From Geodermatophilaceae bacterium URHA0031 (GTDB taxonomy: Bacteria > Actinomycetota > Actinomycetes > Mycobacteriales > Geodermatophilaceae), in assembly GCA_000620205.1 (NCBI GenBank), contig JHVP01000001.1:248001-312000 (forward strand): a DNA stretch of 64,000 nt, read 5' to 3'. A program made the translations under genes and the position numbers. Under the pieces are notes generated by a model. That model was not told the origin of the DNA. It was given only the letters and a program-made list of their open reading frames with translations, and ran no database searches. Of this stretch, positions 35,273 through 43,357 are shown piece by piece; position 1 is the first letter of the stretch, and each line of letters begins with the position of its first letter.

Positions 35273-36301
35273 GTGATCACCGACGACCGGACCGACCGGA
35301 CCTGGACCCCCGCCGCCGACCGCTACGCGACGACGGACTACCGGCGGGCCGGCCGCAGCGGTCTGGCGCTGCCGCCGATCTCCCTGGGGCTGTGGCAGAA
35401 CTTCGGTGCCGACCGGCCGCTGGCCACCCCGCGGGCGATCCTGCGGCGGGCCTTCGACCTCGGGGTCACCCACATCGACCTGGCCAACAACTACGGCCCG
35501 CCCCACGGCGCCGCCGAGACCACCTTCGGTGCCGTGCTGGCCAGCGACCTGCGTCCCTACCGCGACGAGCTGCTCATCTCCACCAAGGCCGGCTACGACA
35601 TGTGGCCCGGCCCCTACGGCGACGGAGGCTCCCGCAAGTACCTGGTGGCCAGCCTGGACCAGTCCCTGCGCCGGACCGGCCTGGACTACGTCGACGTCTT
35701 CTACTCCCACCGGCGGGACCCGGACACCCCGCTGGAGGAGACGATGGGCGCGCTGGACGCCGTCGTCCGCGCCGGGAAAGCGCTCTACGTCGGCATCTCC
35801 AACTACTCCCCCGCCGACACCGCTCGCGCCGCCGAGCTGCTGGCCGACCTGGGCACCCCGCTGACGCTGCACCAGCCCCGCTACTCGATCTTCGACCGGC
35901 ACGTGGAGGCCGGCGTCCTCGACGCGGCTGCCGCCGCCGGAGCCGGGGTCGCCGTGTTCTCCCCGCTCGCCCAGGGCAGGCTCACCGACCGCTACCTGCA
36001 CGGGGTCCCCGAGGGGTCGCGGGCCACCCGCAGCGCCTACCTGTCCAGCGAGGACGTCACCCAGGACCTGGTCGACCGGGCCAAGGCGCTGGACGAGATC
36101 GCCGGCGCCCGTGGCCAGACCCTGGCCCAGCTGGCGCTGCGCTGGGTGCTCCGCGACACGCGGGTCACCACCGCCCTCATCGGCGCGAGCTCGGTCGCCC
36201 AGCTGGAGGCCAACCTGCAGGCGCTCAGCGGCCCCGACCTGACCGCCGAGGAGCTGACCGCCGTCGAGCGGTGGGCAGCGCCGTCCGGCGGCACCCTCTG
36301 A
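35273..36301 (+). CDS. Aldo/keto reductase, YghZ-type (AKR14)
   Basis: A 342-residue NADPH-dependent oxidoreductase. The catalytic tetrad is seen as Asp and Tyr in THIDLANNYGPPHG, Lys in LISTKAGYDMW and His in VDVFYSHRRDPDTPLEE. GPYGDGGSRKYLVASLDQSL is typical of the L-glyceraldehyde-3-phosphate reductase/voltage-channel beta-like group. Length fits the family. GTG at 35273, 33 bases after the amidase, may put it in the same transcript. A hairpin terminator follows its stop. Confidence 0.92.
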   Translation: MITDDRTDRTWTPAADRYATTDYRRAGRSGLALPPISLGLWQNFGADRPLATPRAILRRAFDLGVTHIDLANNYGPPHGAAETTFGAVLASDLRPYRDELLISTKAGYDMWPGPYGDGGSRKYLVASLDQSLRRTGLDYVDVFYSHRRDPDTPLEETMGALDAVVRAGKALYVGISNYSPADTARAAELLADLGTPLTLHQPRYSIFDRHVEAGVLDAAAAAGAGVAVFSPLAQGRLTDRYLHGVPEGSRATRSAYLSSEDVTQDLVDRAKALDEIAGARGQTLAQLALRWVLRDTRVTTALIGASSVAQLEANLQALSGPDLTAEELTAVERWAAPSGGTL

Positions 36302-36311
36302 CCTGATCGTC

Positions 36312-36332
36312 CGTCGGGACCGGGTCCCGACG
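36312..36332 (+). terminator. Hairpin after the aldo/keto reductase
   Basis: CGTCGGGAC (36312-36320) pairs perfectly with GTCCCGACG (36324-36332) around CGG, 10 bases beyond the stop codon. Confidence 0.7.
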
Positions 36333-36361
36333 ACGACGGACGGCCCGTGCCAGGCTGGGTC

Positions 36362-37546
36362 ATGACCACGACGGTGTACCGAGGGGCGGCGCTGGCCGAC
36401 GGCACCGGCCCGGAGCTGCGGAGGGACGTCAGCGTCCGGGTCGAGGACGACCGGGTCCGCTGGATCGGGCCGGCCGACGACGAGCCCGACCCGGGCCCGG
36501 ACGCCGAGGTGGTCGACTGCTCGGGGGCCACGATCGTGCCGGGCCTCGTGGACAGCCACAGCCACCTGACCATGCCGGGTGGGGCGCACTGGGTCGACCG
36601 CGGCTTCGACCCTCCCCCTCGGTTGGTCCAGGTCGCCGAGGACAACGCCCGGCTGCTGCGCTCGGCCGGTGTCCGGTGGGCACGGGACGTCGGCTCCCCG
36701 GTGGGCACCGATCCCGTCGACGGCCGGGTGCGCGGCCTGGCGCTCGGGGTGCGCGACCGGTGGGCCGGCCGGCGCGAGTACCCCTACGTGCGGGCGGCGG
36801 GCACCTGGATCTCCCGTACCGGCGCCCTGCCCGGCGGTCTGGGCAGGGAGGTAGCGGACGGCGACGGGCTGCTGGCGGCTGCGCTGGCGCAGCTCGACGA
36901 CGGCGCGGACCTGGTGAAGATCTACCTCGACGGCCCGGACGCCGACACGTCACCGTTCACCGTCTCCGAGGTGCGCCGCGTCGTGGCGGCGGCCGGCGAG
37001 CGCGGCGCCCGGGTCGCCGCCCACTCCAGCACCCTGCCCGGCGCCCGGGCCGGCGCCGAGGCGGGGGTGGCCTCACTGGAGCACGGGTTCACGCTGGACT
37101 CCGACACCGCCGCCGCGATGGCGGCCAACGAGGTGGCGCTGGTGTCGACGCTGAGCGTCCTCGAGTCGTGGCGGACCTTCTCCCGGACCACGGCGCTCCC
37201 CCGGTTCGCCGGCGAGGAGAGCGAGAAGCGGATCGCCGAGCGGCGCGAGCGGGCCCACGAGAGCGTGCGGCTGGCGGCCCGCGCCGGCGTCCTCATCGCC
37301 GCGGGGACCGACTTCGGCGGCGGGTCCACCCGGGCCAACCAGCTGGCCTGGGAGGTGGAGTGCCTGGTGGAGGCCGCCCTCGAGCCCTGGCAGGCGCTCG
37401 CGGCCGCCACCCGGAACGGCGGGGAGCTCCTCGGTGAACCGGAGGCCGGAGTCATCCGGGCCGGCGGCCCGGCCGACTTCGCGCTGGTGCACGGTGACCC
37501 GTTGTCCGATCCCGCGGCGCTCTGGCGCGTGTGGCGGGTCGCCTGA
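36362..37546 (+). CDS. Metal-dependent amidohydrolase
   Basis: A 394-residue amidohydrolase-superfamily enzyme. Metal and catalytic residues: VDSHSHL (two His) after the first strand, Lys in DLVKIYLDG as the usual bridging residue, His in VAAHSSTLPG, His in LEHGFTLD and Asp in AAGTDFGGGS. This arrangement fits the imidazolonepropionase/prolidase-like branch (Xaa-Pro dipeptidase or organophosphate-degrading types), but the substrate is unknown. The start is ATG at 36362 (MTTTVYRGA); ribosome-binding site weak. Confidence 0.9.
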   Translation: MTTTVYRGAALADGTGPELRRDVSVRVEDDRVRWIGPADDEPDPGPDAEVVDCSGATIVPGLVDSHSHLTMPGGAHWVDRGFDPPPRLVQVAEDNARLLRSAGVRWARDVGSPVGTDPVDGRVRGLALGVRDRWAGRREYPYVRAAGTWISRTGALPGGLGREVADGDGLLAAALAQLDDGADLVKIYLDGPDADTSPFTVSEVRRVVAAAGERGARVAAHSSTLPGARAGAEAGVASLEHGFTLDSDTAAAMAANEVALVSTLSVLESWRTFSRTTALPRFAGEESEKRIAERRERAHESVRLAARAGVLIAAGTDFGGGSTRANQLAWEVECLVEAALEPWQALAAATRNGGELLGEPEAGVIRAGGPADFALVHGDPLSDPAALWRVWRVA

Positions 37547-37598
37547 ACCGTCGTCCGGCGGCCCGGTCGTGTCGGTCGCTCCTCGTACGGTCAACCGC

Positions 37599-37913
37599 AT
37601 GGGCGTGACACTGCGGGCCATCGACGACGAACAGGGCCCGGCGGGGATGATCGCCAGCTTCACCGTCGAGGGTGACCGGGAGCTCACCTACTGGGTCGAC
37701 CCCTCCCGCTGGGGGCGGGGGATCGCCTCCGCGGCCCTCCGGGCGTTCCTCCGGATCGAGACGACGAGGCCGCTGTTCGCGCGGGTCGCCGAGCACAACA
37801 CCGGCTCCGCCACGGTGCTCGCCCGGGCCGGGTTCGTGGTCGTGGGCTCCGAGGTCTCCTTCGCCGCCGGGGTGGGTCGGCAGGTCGTCGAGCACGTCCA
37901 CCGCCTCGGCTGA
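37599..37913 (+). CDS. Short GNAT family N-acetyltransferase
   Basis: A 104-residue protein. It holds acetyl-CoA motif A (YWVDPSRWGRGIASAALRAF, the R/Q-x-x-G-x-G/A loop) and motif B (FARVAEHNTGSATVLARAGF), but only about 35 residues precede them, whereas usual members have about 70. The family includes naturally short members, so this may be complete; it could also be an N-terminal truncation. ATG at 37599; no strong ribosome-binding site. No neighbour suggests a substrate. Confidence 0.72.
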   Translation: MGVTLRAIDDEQGPAGMIASFTVEGDRELTYWVDPSRWGRGIASAALRAFLRIETTRPLFARVAEHNTGSATVLARAGFVVVGSEVSFAAGVGRQVVEHVHRLG

Positions 37914-37957
37914 CCCCCGTTCCATCGACGTGATCTCGCGGTGGGAGCCCGGGCTGC

Positions 37958-38320
37958 TCACGCCAGGGCGAGGACGAGGCCTGCCGCGACCAGCACCGCC
38001 GCGGTGAGCCCGTGGACGCCCAGCGCGGTGGACAGCTTCCCACCGTTGCCGAGCACGATCAGGGCGTCCGCGACCGGCGTGAGGGCCACGGCGACCATGA
38101 ACCAGCCGAGTGCCACCGGACCGGCGGCTGCCCAGACGACCAGCAGCAGCACGCCGGAGGTGATGTCGCGGACGCCCTTGGCCTCGGTCATGGCGCGGAG
38201 GCTGTCCGGGGCGACACCGAAGCCGATCACCGCCGGCCGAGGAGCCAGCAGGAACCGGGCGCCCAGACCGATGATGCCGACGCAGACGAGAACGGCGATG
38301 ACGAGCGCGGTGACGTGCAT
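37958..38320 (-). CDS. DUF4267 family small membrane protein
   Basis: A 120-residue protein with four hydrophobic segments: residues about 3-25, 45-65, 67-88 and 98-118. The loop RPAVIGFGVAPD followed by AKGVRDITSGVLLLV is the recognisable DUF4267 core. No function is known. ATG at 38320 lies 59 bases from the divergent TetR gene, with a palindromic operator between, so it is probably the target of that repressor; such TetR/DUF4267 pairs fit a small-molecule response. Confidence 0.85.
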   Translation of the reverse strand: MHVTALVIAVLVCVGIIGLGARFLLAPRPAVIGFGVAPDSLRAMTEAKGVRDITSGVLLLVVWAAAGPVALGWFMVAVALTPVADALIVLGNGGKLSTALGVHGLTAAVLVAAGLVLALA

Positions 38321-38343
38321 GGGAGGTCCTCTCGGGTGCGATG

Positions 38344-38371
38344 GCTAGCGACGTTATCTAACGATGCTAGC
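38344..38371. promoter_or_regulatory. Nested palindrome, likely TetR operator between divergent genes
   Basis: CGTTA-TC-TAACG (38352-38363) is a perfect inverted repeat. It is flanked by GCTAGC at 38344-38349 and again at 38366-38371, so the longer arms TAGCGACGTTA and TAACGATGCTA match with two mismatches. It ends 8 bases before the TetR start and is 23 bases from the DUF4267 start. Confidence 0.75.
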
Positions 38372-38379
38372 CTCTGTCC

Positions 38380-38922
38380 ATGTCACCGCGACCAGCGCCC
38401 GACCTCGACTCCCGACGCGACCAGGTCCTCCGCGCCGCCCGGGCGGTCGCCGAGTCCGACGGCTGGTCCGCCGTCACCATGCGCCGCCTGGCCGGCGAGC
38501 TCGGCGTCACCCAGCCGGTGCTGTACTCGGCCTTCGCCGGCCGCCAGGCACTGATCGACGCGGTGGCGCTCCGGGGCTTCGGCGACCTCGCCGCGGCGCT
38601 GGAGGCGGTGGACGCCGCACCCCTGCCGCGGATGCGCGCCTACCTGGACTTCGCCGCCGCACACCCCCGGGTCTACGAGGCGATGTTCTCGATGCCCTTG
38701 GGGTTGCCCTTCGCAGCCGACGACACCCCCGAGCCCCTCCGGCAGGCCTTCTCGGCCCTGCACGACGCCTTCCCCGATGCCGACGGCACCCGGGCGGAGG
38801 TCGTCTGGTCGGCACTGCACGGCCTGGCCACCCTGGACGCCGGTGGCCGCCTGCGCCCGGCCCACACCCAGGCCCGGCTCGACCTCGCCCACCGCCTGCT
38901 CACCGAGCAGGAGACCTCCTGA
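38380..38922 (+). CDS. TetR family transcriptional regulator
   Basis: A 180-residue repressor: HTH in RRDQVLRAARAVAESDG, WSAVTMRRLAGELGVTQPVL, YSAFAGRQALIDAV. The C-terminal ligand domain includes HPRVYEAMFSMPLGLPF, a WHG-type pattern with VVWSALHGLATLDAGG. ATG at 38380 lies immediately after a nested palindrome, suggesting autorepression and control of the divergent DUF4267 gene. It is convergent with the MFS gene at 38953. Confidence 0.9.
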   Translation: MSPRPAPDLDSRRDQVLRAARAVAESDGWSAVTMRRLAGELGVTQPVLYSAFAGRQALIDAVALRGFGDLAAALEAVDAAPLPRMRAYLDFAAAHPRVYEAMFSMPLGLPFAADDTPEPLRQAFSALHDAFPDADGTRAEVVWSALHGLATLDAGGRLRPAHTQARLDLAHRLLTEQETS

Positions 38923-38952
38923 TGCGCACCCCGGTCGAGGTCCTCACCGGCC

Positions 38953-40239
38953 TCACCGACGGTGTCGGGTGCGCCCTCCGGATCGGTCGGCGACGCCCCT
39001 CGGCGGGCCCGGCCGGGAGCCGACGCCCGGGGCGACCGGGGGCCCGCCGATGGTGACCGGTCGCCCGGCCACGGCCGCGACCGCCGCCCAGCAGACGCTG
39101 ATCCCGGCCAGCGTCGCCAGCGGCACTCCCCAGCCTCCGGTCGCGCCGTACAGGCCACCGGCGAGCAGCGGGCCCGTCGCGCCGATCCCGTAGCCGACCA
39201 GCTGCGCCATCCCGGAGAGCCGGCGGGCGGCGCTCTCGTCGTGCGCGCGCAGCACGATCACGGTGAACGACAGGGCGACGCCGGCCCCCTGCGCGAGACC
39301 GCCGACGGTCACCCACAGCCCCCATCCCGCGGGCCAGCCGAGCAACCCGGCGAAGAGCACGACCCAGGCCGCACCCACGACCAGGCCGAGCCCCACCTGC
39401 CCCCGCCGGCGGCCGATCAGCGCCGGCACGAGCAGCGCCCCGACGATCCCGACCAGCTGGAAGAGCGACGCCGCAGCCGCTCCCGTCGCGACGCTCGCGT
39501 GCACCTGGTCGACGAGCACGGTCGGCAACCAGGTGGTCACCGCGTAGTAGAGCATCGTCTGGAGGGCGAGCAGCAGCCCCACGGCCCACGCCACCGGGTG
39601 CCGCCACACCGACGGCCCGGCCGCCGGTCCGTCGTCCCCGACGGTCGACGCCGGCGCCACCCGCGCGGGCCTCGCCAGACCGGCACGGCCGACGGCGACC
39701 TGCCACAGCACGGCCGCGACCAGCGCCAGCACGGACCAGCAGGCCAGCGCCACCCGCCACCCCCAGAGCTCGGCGATCGGGGCGGTGAGCGCGGCGGTCA
39801 GGGCGGCGCCGGCGGCCAGGGCCGCGGTGTAGAGGCCGGTCACCCGCCCGGCGTCAACACCGAAGTGACCCTTCACGACCGGCGGCAGCAGCACGTTGCC
39901 GACCGTCATCGCCAGGCCGATCGCGACGGTGCCGGCCAGCAGCACGGCCGAGCCACCGAGGACGCGCACCACCGTCGCGACGGCGAGCAGCAGCAACGCC
40001 CACAGCACCGACCGGCCGGCACCCGTCCGCCGTCCGAACCAGGCCGCGGCCGGTGCCGCGGCGGCGAAGCAGAGCACCGGCAGGGTGGTCACCAGGCTGA
40101 CGAGGGACGGCGAGAGCCCCAGGTCCGCGCGCATCTCGGGCAGCACCGGCGAGACCGCGGCGATCGCACCACGCAGGTTGACCGCGACCAGGAGGACGGC
40201 GGCGAGCAGCAGCGCCGACCCGCGTCGTCCCCCGTCCAC
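38953..40239 (-). CDS. MFS transporter, CynX/NimT-type
   Basis: A 428-residue permease with about 12 membrane helices. The start AVLLVAVNLRGAIAAVSPVLPEMRADLGLS is typical of the cyanate permease (CynX/YeaN) group; SLVTTLPVLCFAAAAPAAA and GLAMTVGNVLLPPVVKGHF follow, with the central loop at about residue 195. The last 35 residues are a charged tail. Starts with GTG. Substrates of the group include cyanate and 2-nitroimidazole, but none can be assigned here. Confidence 0.88.
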   Translation of the reverse strand: MDGGRRGSALLLAAVLLVAVNLRGAIAAVSPVLPEMRADLGLSPSLVSLVTTLPVLCFAAAAPAAAWFGRRTGAGRSVLWALLLLAVATVVRVLGGSAVLLAGTVAIGLAMTVGNVLLPPVVKGHFGVDAGRVTGLYTAALAAGAALTAALTAPIAELWGWRVALACWSVLALVAAVLWQVAVGRAGLARPARVAPASTVGDDGPAAGPSVWRHPVAWAVGLLLALQTMLYYAVTTWLPTVLVDQVHASVATGAAAASLFQLVGIVGALLVPALIGRRRGQVGLGLVVGAAWVVLFAGLLGWPAGWGLWVTVGGLAQGAGVALSFTVIVLRAHDESAARRLSGMAQLVGYGIGATGPLLAGGLYGATGGWGVPLATLAGISVCWAAVAAVAGRPVTIGGPPVAPGVGSRPGPPRGVADRSGGRTRHRR

Positions 40240-40276
40240 CCGTTCAGCCTGGCACGCCGTCCGGGCACGCCGCGGA

Positions 40277-40687
40277 TCAGCGGGTCGGCGGCCAGCCGCC
40301 GACCTGCGCCAGCAGCCCGACGTCGTCGCGGCAGGCCCAGTGCTCGACGATCGAACCGTCCACGACCCGCCAGATGTGGATGAAGTCCCACGTGATGGCG
40401 CCGCCGGCCGGAGGCAGCCCGGCGAGGAGGGGCATCGTCGAGGCCACGTGCCGGCCGTGCAGCGTCAGGTGCACCACGACGAGATCGTCCTCTGCCACGA
40501 CCCGGTGGATGGACGCGGTCGGGTGGCCGAGGTCGTGGTCGAGCGTCGCCAGGGTCTGCCGCAGGCCCTCGCGGCCCTGCGGGCCTGCCGCGTGCTGGAC
40601 AAGGTCCTCGGCGACGAGGCCGAACGCGGAACCGTCCCGGAGCTCCGCGGCCTCGTGGAAGGCCAGCACCGTCTCTGCAGGCGTCAT
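40277..40687 (-). CDS. SnoaL-like polyketide cyclase/ester cyclase family protein
   Basis: A 136-residue NTF2-like protein: MTPAETVLAFHEAAELRDGS, QGREGLRQTLATLDHDLG, SIHRVVAEDDLVVVHLTLHG and the C-terminal FIHIWRVVDGSIVEHWACRDD, as in the SnoaL-like group. These form a cone-shaped cavity and may act as hydrolase or isomerase; no substrate is known. ATG at 40687; an in-frame ATG 24 codons upstream also exists. It lies between the MFS gene and the DHFR-like gene, with 104 bases to the latter. Confidence 0.82.
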   Translation of the reverse strand: MTPAETVLAFHEAAELRDGSAFGLVAEDLVQHAAGPQGREGLRQTLATLDHDLGHPTASIHRVVAEDDLVVVHLTLHGRHVASTMPLLAGLPPAGGAITWDFIHIWRVVDGSIVEHWACRDDVGLLAQVGGWPPTR

Positions 40688-40791
40688 CGGGTCATCACAC
40701 ACGAGGCCGGGCCCTGCGTGTGGTGTCGATGTCGCCATCCCTCGATGTCGCCGCCGGCACCGGCGGGAGGTCTCCCCTGTCCGCCGTGCGC

Positions 40792-41412
40792 CTACCGCTC
40801 CCGGACGGCGTAGGTCAGGTGGGTCACCCGCTGCGTCGGCTCCGCGCGGACCGGCTCCAGGGCCACCCGAGCTGCGTCCACGCCCTCGAACAGGCGGATC
40901 CCGGAGCCGAACAGCACGGGTGAGAGCGCGATCGAGAACTCGTCGACCAGGCCGGCGTTCAGGTGCTCCAGGATCGTCGCGCCGCCGCCGGCGATGCGGA
41001 CGTCCCGATCGCCGGCGGCCTTGCGGGCCTGGTCGAGCGCGGACTCGACGCCGTCGGTCACGAAGGAGAAGGTGGTCCCGCCGGGCCGCTCCCAGGGGTC
41101 GCGCTCCTCGTGCGTCACGACGAAGACCGGGGTGTGGAACGGCGCCTCCTCCGGCCACATCTCCTCGCCGGCGTCAAACATCCGCTTGCCCATCACGCTC
41201 GCGCCGGTGCGGTCGAACGTCTCCCGCACGATGTCGTTGTCGCGCCCTTCCTCGCCACCCCCGCCGAGCTGCAGGTTCTCCCGGAAGAACCGCGTGGGGA
41301 AGATCCACCGCTGCAGCTCCATCCACTGCCGCCCCATCAGCTCCGACAGGGACTCGGGTGCGATGAACCCGTCCAGCGACATCGACACGCTGAAGAACAC
41401 CGTCCCGGCCAT
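40792..41412 (-). CDS. Dihydrofolate reductase-like (RibD C-terminal) protein
   Basis: A 206-residue protein: FFSVSMSLDGFIAPES at the start, SVMGKRMFDAGEEMW, FVVTHEERDPW, VRIAGGGATILEHLNAGLVDE and SPVLFGSGIRLFEG, the core of the YwjB/RibD-C family that binds NADPH. Reaction unknown. ATG at 41412 overlaps the TGA of the SRPBCC gene (TGATG), making ArsR-SRPBCC-DHFR-like a three-gene operon. Such ArsR/SRPBCC/DHFR-like sets are frequent in actinobacteria, and the three are likely under the ArsR-type repressor. Confidence 0.88.
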   Translation of the reverse strand: MAGTVFFSVSMSLDGFIAPESLSELMGRQWMELQRWIFPTRFFRENLQLGGGGEEGRDNDIVRETFDRTGASVMGKRMFDAGEEMWPEEAPFHTPVFVVTHEERDPWERPGGTTFSFVTDGVESALDQARKAAGDRDVRIAGGGATILEHLNAGLVDEFSIALSPVLFGSGIRLFEGVDAARVALEPVRAEPTQRVTHLTYAVRER

Positions 41413-41918
41413 CAACCCTCGACCCCCGTCCGGAGGGTGCCGGTGACGTAGCCGGCCAGGTTGCCCAGGGTCTGCTGGCCGCCCTCGATCGCGTGGTACT
41501 GCTCGACCGCCTCGTCGCGCAACTGCTCGGTGGGGAACACGGTCCGCATCTCGATCCGGGTCGCCGCGCCCTCGGCCGTGAACGTCAGGACCGACTCGAA
41601 GGCGTTCGGGTCGCCCCGGGACTCACCGTGCAGCATCGCGATCCGCTCCGGCGGAGCGATCTCGGTCCAGGTGATCCACTCCGGGTAGTCCGTGCCGTCC
41701 GGCCCGTGCATCACGAAGTCCCACACCCCGCCGACGCGGAACTCGAAGGACGCCGTGGTGGTGGTGAACCCGTCCGGCCCCCACCAGCGCGACAGGTGCC
41801 GCACCTCGGTGAACGCCTCGAACACCAGCTCCCGTGGGGCGTCGATGACCCGGGAGACCACGATCTCCCGGTCGGCCGTCGCGGACTGCGCCGGCGCCTC
41901 TCGTCCCGTCGCGCTCAT
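41412..41918 (-). CDS. SRPBCC/AHSA1 family protein
   Basis: A 168-residue START-like lipocalin-type pocket protein. Features: VVSRVIDAPRELVFEAFTEV, LSRWWGPDGFTTTTASFEF, VGGVWDFVMHGPDG, EWITWTEIAPPERI and the C-terminal LGNLAGYVTGTL. AHSA1-like members bind small hydrophobic compounds and are often encoded next to an ArsR regulator. Starts with ATG at 41918, overlapping the ArsR stop (ATGA). The function is probably ligand binding or detoxification, but no ligand can be read. Confidence 0.9.
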   Translation of the reverse strand: MSATGREAPAQSATADREIVVSRVIDAPRELVFEAFTEVRHLSRWWGPDGFTTTTASFEFRVGGVWDFVMHGPDGTDYPEWITWTEIAPPERIAMLHGESRGDPNAFESVLTFTAEGAATRIEMRTVFPTEQLRDEAVEQYHAIEGGQQTLGNLAGYVTGTLRTGVEG

Positions 41919-42262
41919 CGCTGCTCCTCGTCCCGTCGCTGCTTGAGGTCCTGCACGTAGGCGTCCAGCCGGTCGAAGCTCTCGGTCCAGAACTGCTCGA
42001 ACCCGCCGGTCCACTCGTGGACCGGTCGCAGCCCACGGGCGTCCAGGCCGTAGAGGCGTTGCCTGCCCGCCTTCCGGTCGCGCACCAGCCCCACCTCCCG
42101 GAGCACCCTGAGGTGCTTGGACGCCCCCGGCTGCGGCATCCCCAGCTCCTGGGCCAGCTCGGTCACCGGCCGCTCCCCTGCCCGCAGCAGCACCAGGATC
42201 GCCCGGCGCTGCGGCTCGGCGATGGCGTTGAAGACGTCCGACGTCGTCGCTGCTCGTGCCAT
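41915..42262 (-). CDS. ArsR family transcriptional regulator
   Basis: A 115-residue winged-HTH repressor: DVFNAIAEPQRRAILVLL, ERPVTELAQELGMPQPGASKHL and RVLREVGLVRDRKAGRQRLYG. There is no metal-binding Cys pair, so it is of the metal-independent type found with AHSA1 proteins. ATG at 42262 is the likely start; an ATG at 42288 would overlap the palindromic operator, which argues against it. It begins the ArsR-SRPBCC-DHFR-like operon and should repress it from the site at 42277-42286. Confidence 0.9.
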   Translation of the reverse strand: MARAATTSDVFNAIAEPQRRAILVLLRAGERPVTELAQELGMPQPGASKHLRVLREVGLVRDRKAGRQRLYGLDARGLRPVHEWTGGFEQFWTESFDRLDAYVQDLKQRRDEEQR

Positions 42263-42276
42263 GGGAGAAGCATATA

Positions 42277-42286
42277 CCCATATGGG
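42277..42286. promoter_or_regulatory. Palindrome upstream of ArsR, likely operator
   Basis: CCCATATGGG is a perfect 10-base palindrome in an AT-rich pocket, 15 bases before the chosen ArsR start; flanking CATAT and ATGTG extend the symmetry imperfectly. ArsR-type repressors of this group often bind such ATAT-centred sites. Confidence 0.6.
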
Positions 42287-42367
42287 CATGTGTTGGACCG
42301 ATCTGGCCACCCGGTTCGCCCGCCCACTGGCCCCGTGTGCGGGCCCGGGGGGCGATGAGGGTGCGGG

Positions 42368-43255
42368 TCAGGCCGTCTCGGCCGCGGGCCTGGTCCCTGC
42401 CTGGTCGGAGGTCGCCGCCCAGCTGGCGAGGAGGGCCAGCTTCTCCGCCGAGTCCGAGCCGGGCTCTGCGGTGTACACGGTCAACGTCAGGCCCGGGTCG
42501 GCGGGGAGCTCCGTCGCGTTGAAACCGACCGTGAGGTCACCGACGACCGGGTGGCGGAAGCGCTTGCTCCCGGTGTGGTGCAGCCGGACGTCGTGCGCGG
42601 CCCACCGGCTGCGGAAGGCATCGCTGCGGGTGGCCAGCTCGCCGACGAGGTCGGTCAGCCCCCGGTCGTAGGGGTCGCGGCCCGCCTCCGTGCGCAGCAG
42701 GGCGACGGTGGTGTCGGCCGCGTCCGCCCAGTCGGGGTAGAAGTCCGCGGCGCCGGGGTCGAGGAAGCAGTAGCGGGCGAGGTTCACCGGCCCCGGCGAG
42801 GCCCCGTGCAGCGGTGCGTAGAAGGCGCGACCGAGCGGGTTGATCGCCAGGATGTCGAGGCGGCCGTTGCGGATGAACGCCGCGGCCGCTGTCATCGCGT
42901 CGAGCAGGTGCTGCAGGCTGGGCCGGACCTGCTGGGGCCGGGGGCGGCGACGCGGCTCGCGGGCGGCGCCGGCCCGGGCGGCGCGGGCCAGGTCGAGCAG
43001 GTGCGCCCGCTCGGCGTCGTCGAGGTGCAGAGCCCGGGCGATGGCGTCGAGGACGCTGTCGGAAGCCCCGCGCAGGTTCCCCTTCTCCAGGCGGGTGTAG
43101 TAGTCGGTGGACACCCCCGCCAGCTGGGCGACCTCCTCGCGACGCAGTCCGGGCACGCGGCGGCGCTGCCCGTACAGCGGGACCCCCGCCTGGTCAGGGG
43201 TGATCTTGGCGCGACGAGTGATCAGGAACTCGCGCACCTCGGTCCGGTTGTCCAC
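42368..43255 (-). CDS. XRE-type regulator with MmyB-like ligand domain
   Basis: A 295-residue protein. Residues 1-75 form the HTH: VREFLITRRAKITPDQAG, RVPGLRREEVAQLAGVSTDY, YTRLEKGNLRGASDSVLDAI. Residues about 105-285 are the MmyB-like PAS-fold domain (LDILAINPLGRAFYAPL, DPYDRGLTDLVGELATRS, FRHPVVGDLTVGFNATELP), which can bind fatty acids in this family. GTG at 43255 gives the typical V/MDNR.EVREFL start. Divergent from the drug MFS gene, which it probably represses; CCAGG-GGGGT-CCTGG (43285-43299) lies in the gap. Confidence 0.9.
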   Translation of the reverse strand: MDNRTEVREFLITRRAKITPDQAGVPLYGQRRRVPGLRREEVAQLAGVSTDYYTRLEKGNLRGASDSVLDAIARALHLDDAERAHLLDLARAARAGAAREPRRRPRPQQVRPSLQHLLDAMTAAAAFIRNGRLDILAINPLGRAFYAPLHGASPGPVNLARYCFLDPGAADFYPDWADAADTTVALLRTEAGRDPYDRGLTDLVGELATRSDAFRSRWAAHDVRLHHTGSKRFRHPVVGDLTVGFNATELPADPGLTLTVYTAEPGSDSAEKLALLASWAATSDQAGTRPAAETA

Positions 43256-43357
43256 GCGGTCCACGCTACGGCCGCCGCACGGCACCAGGGGGGTCCTGGC
43301 GGAACCCTGATGACCCGGCCCTGCCACGCACGCGCGGACGCGCGTTCCCTCGTCTCC

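Noticed and set aside
38900-39760. Minus-strand frame overlapping the MFS transporter
   Set aside because: Arg-rich shadow of the permease gene in another frame.
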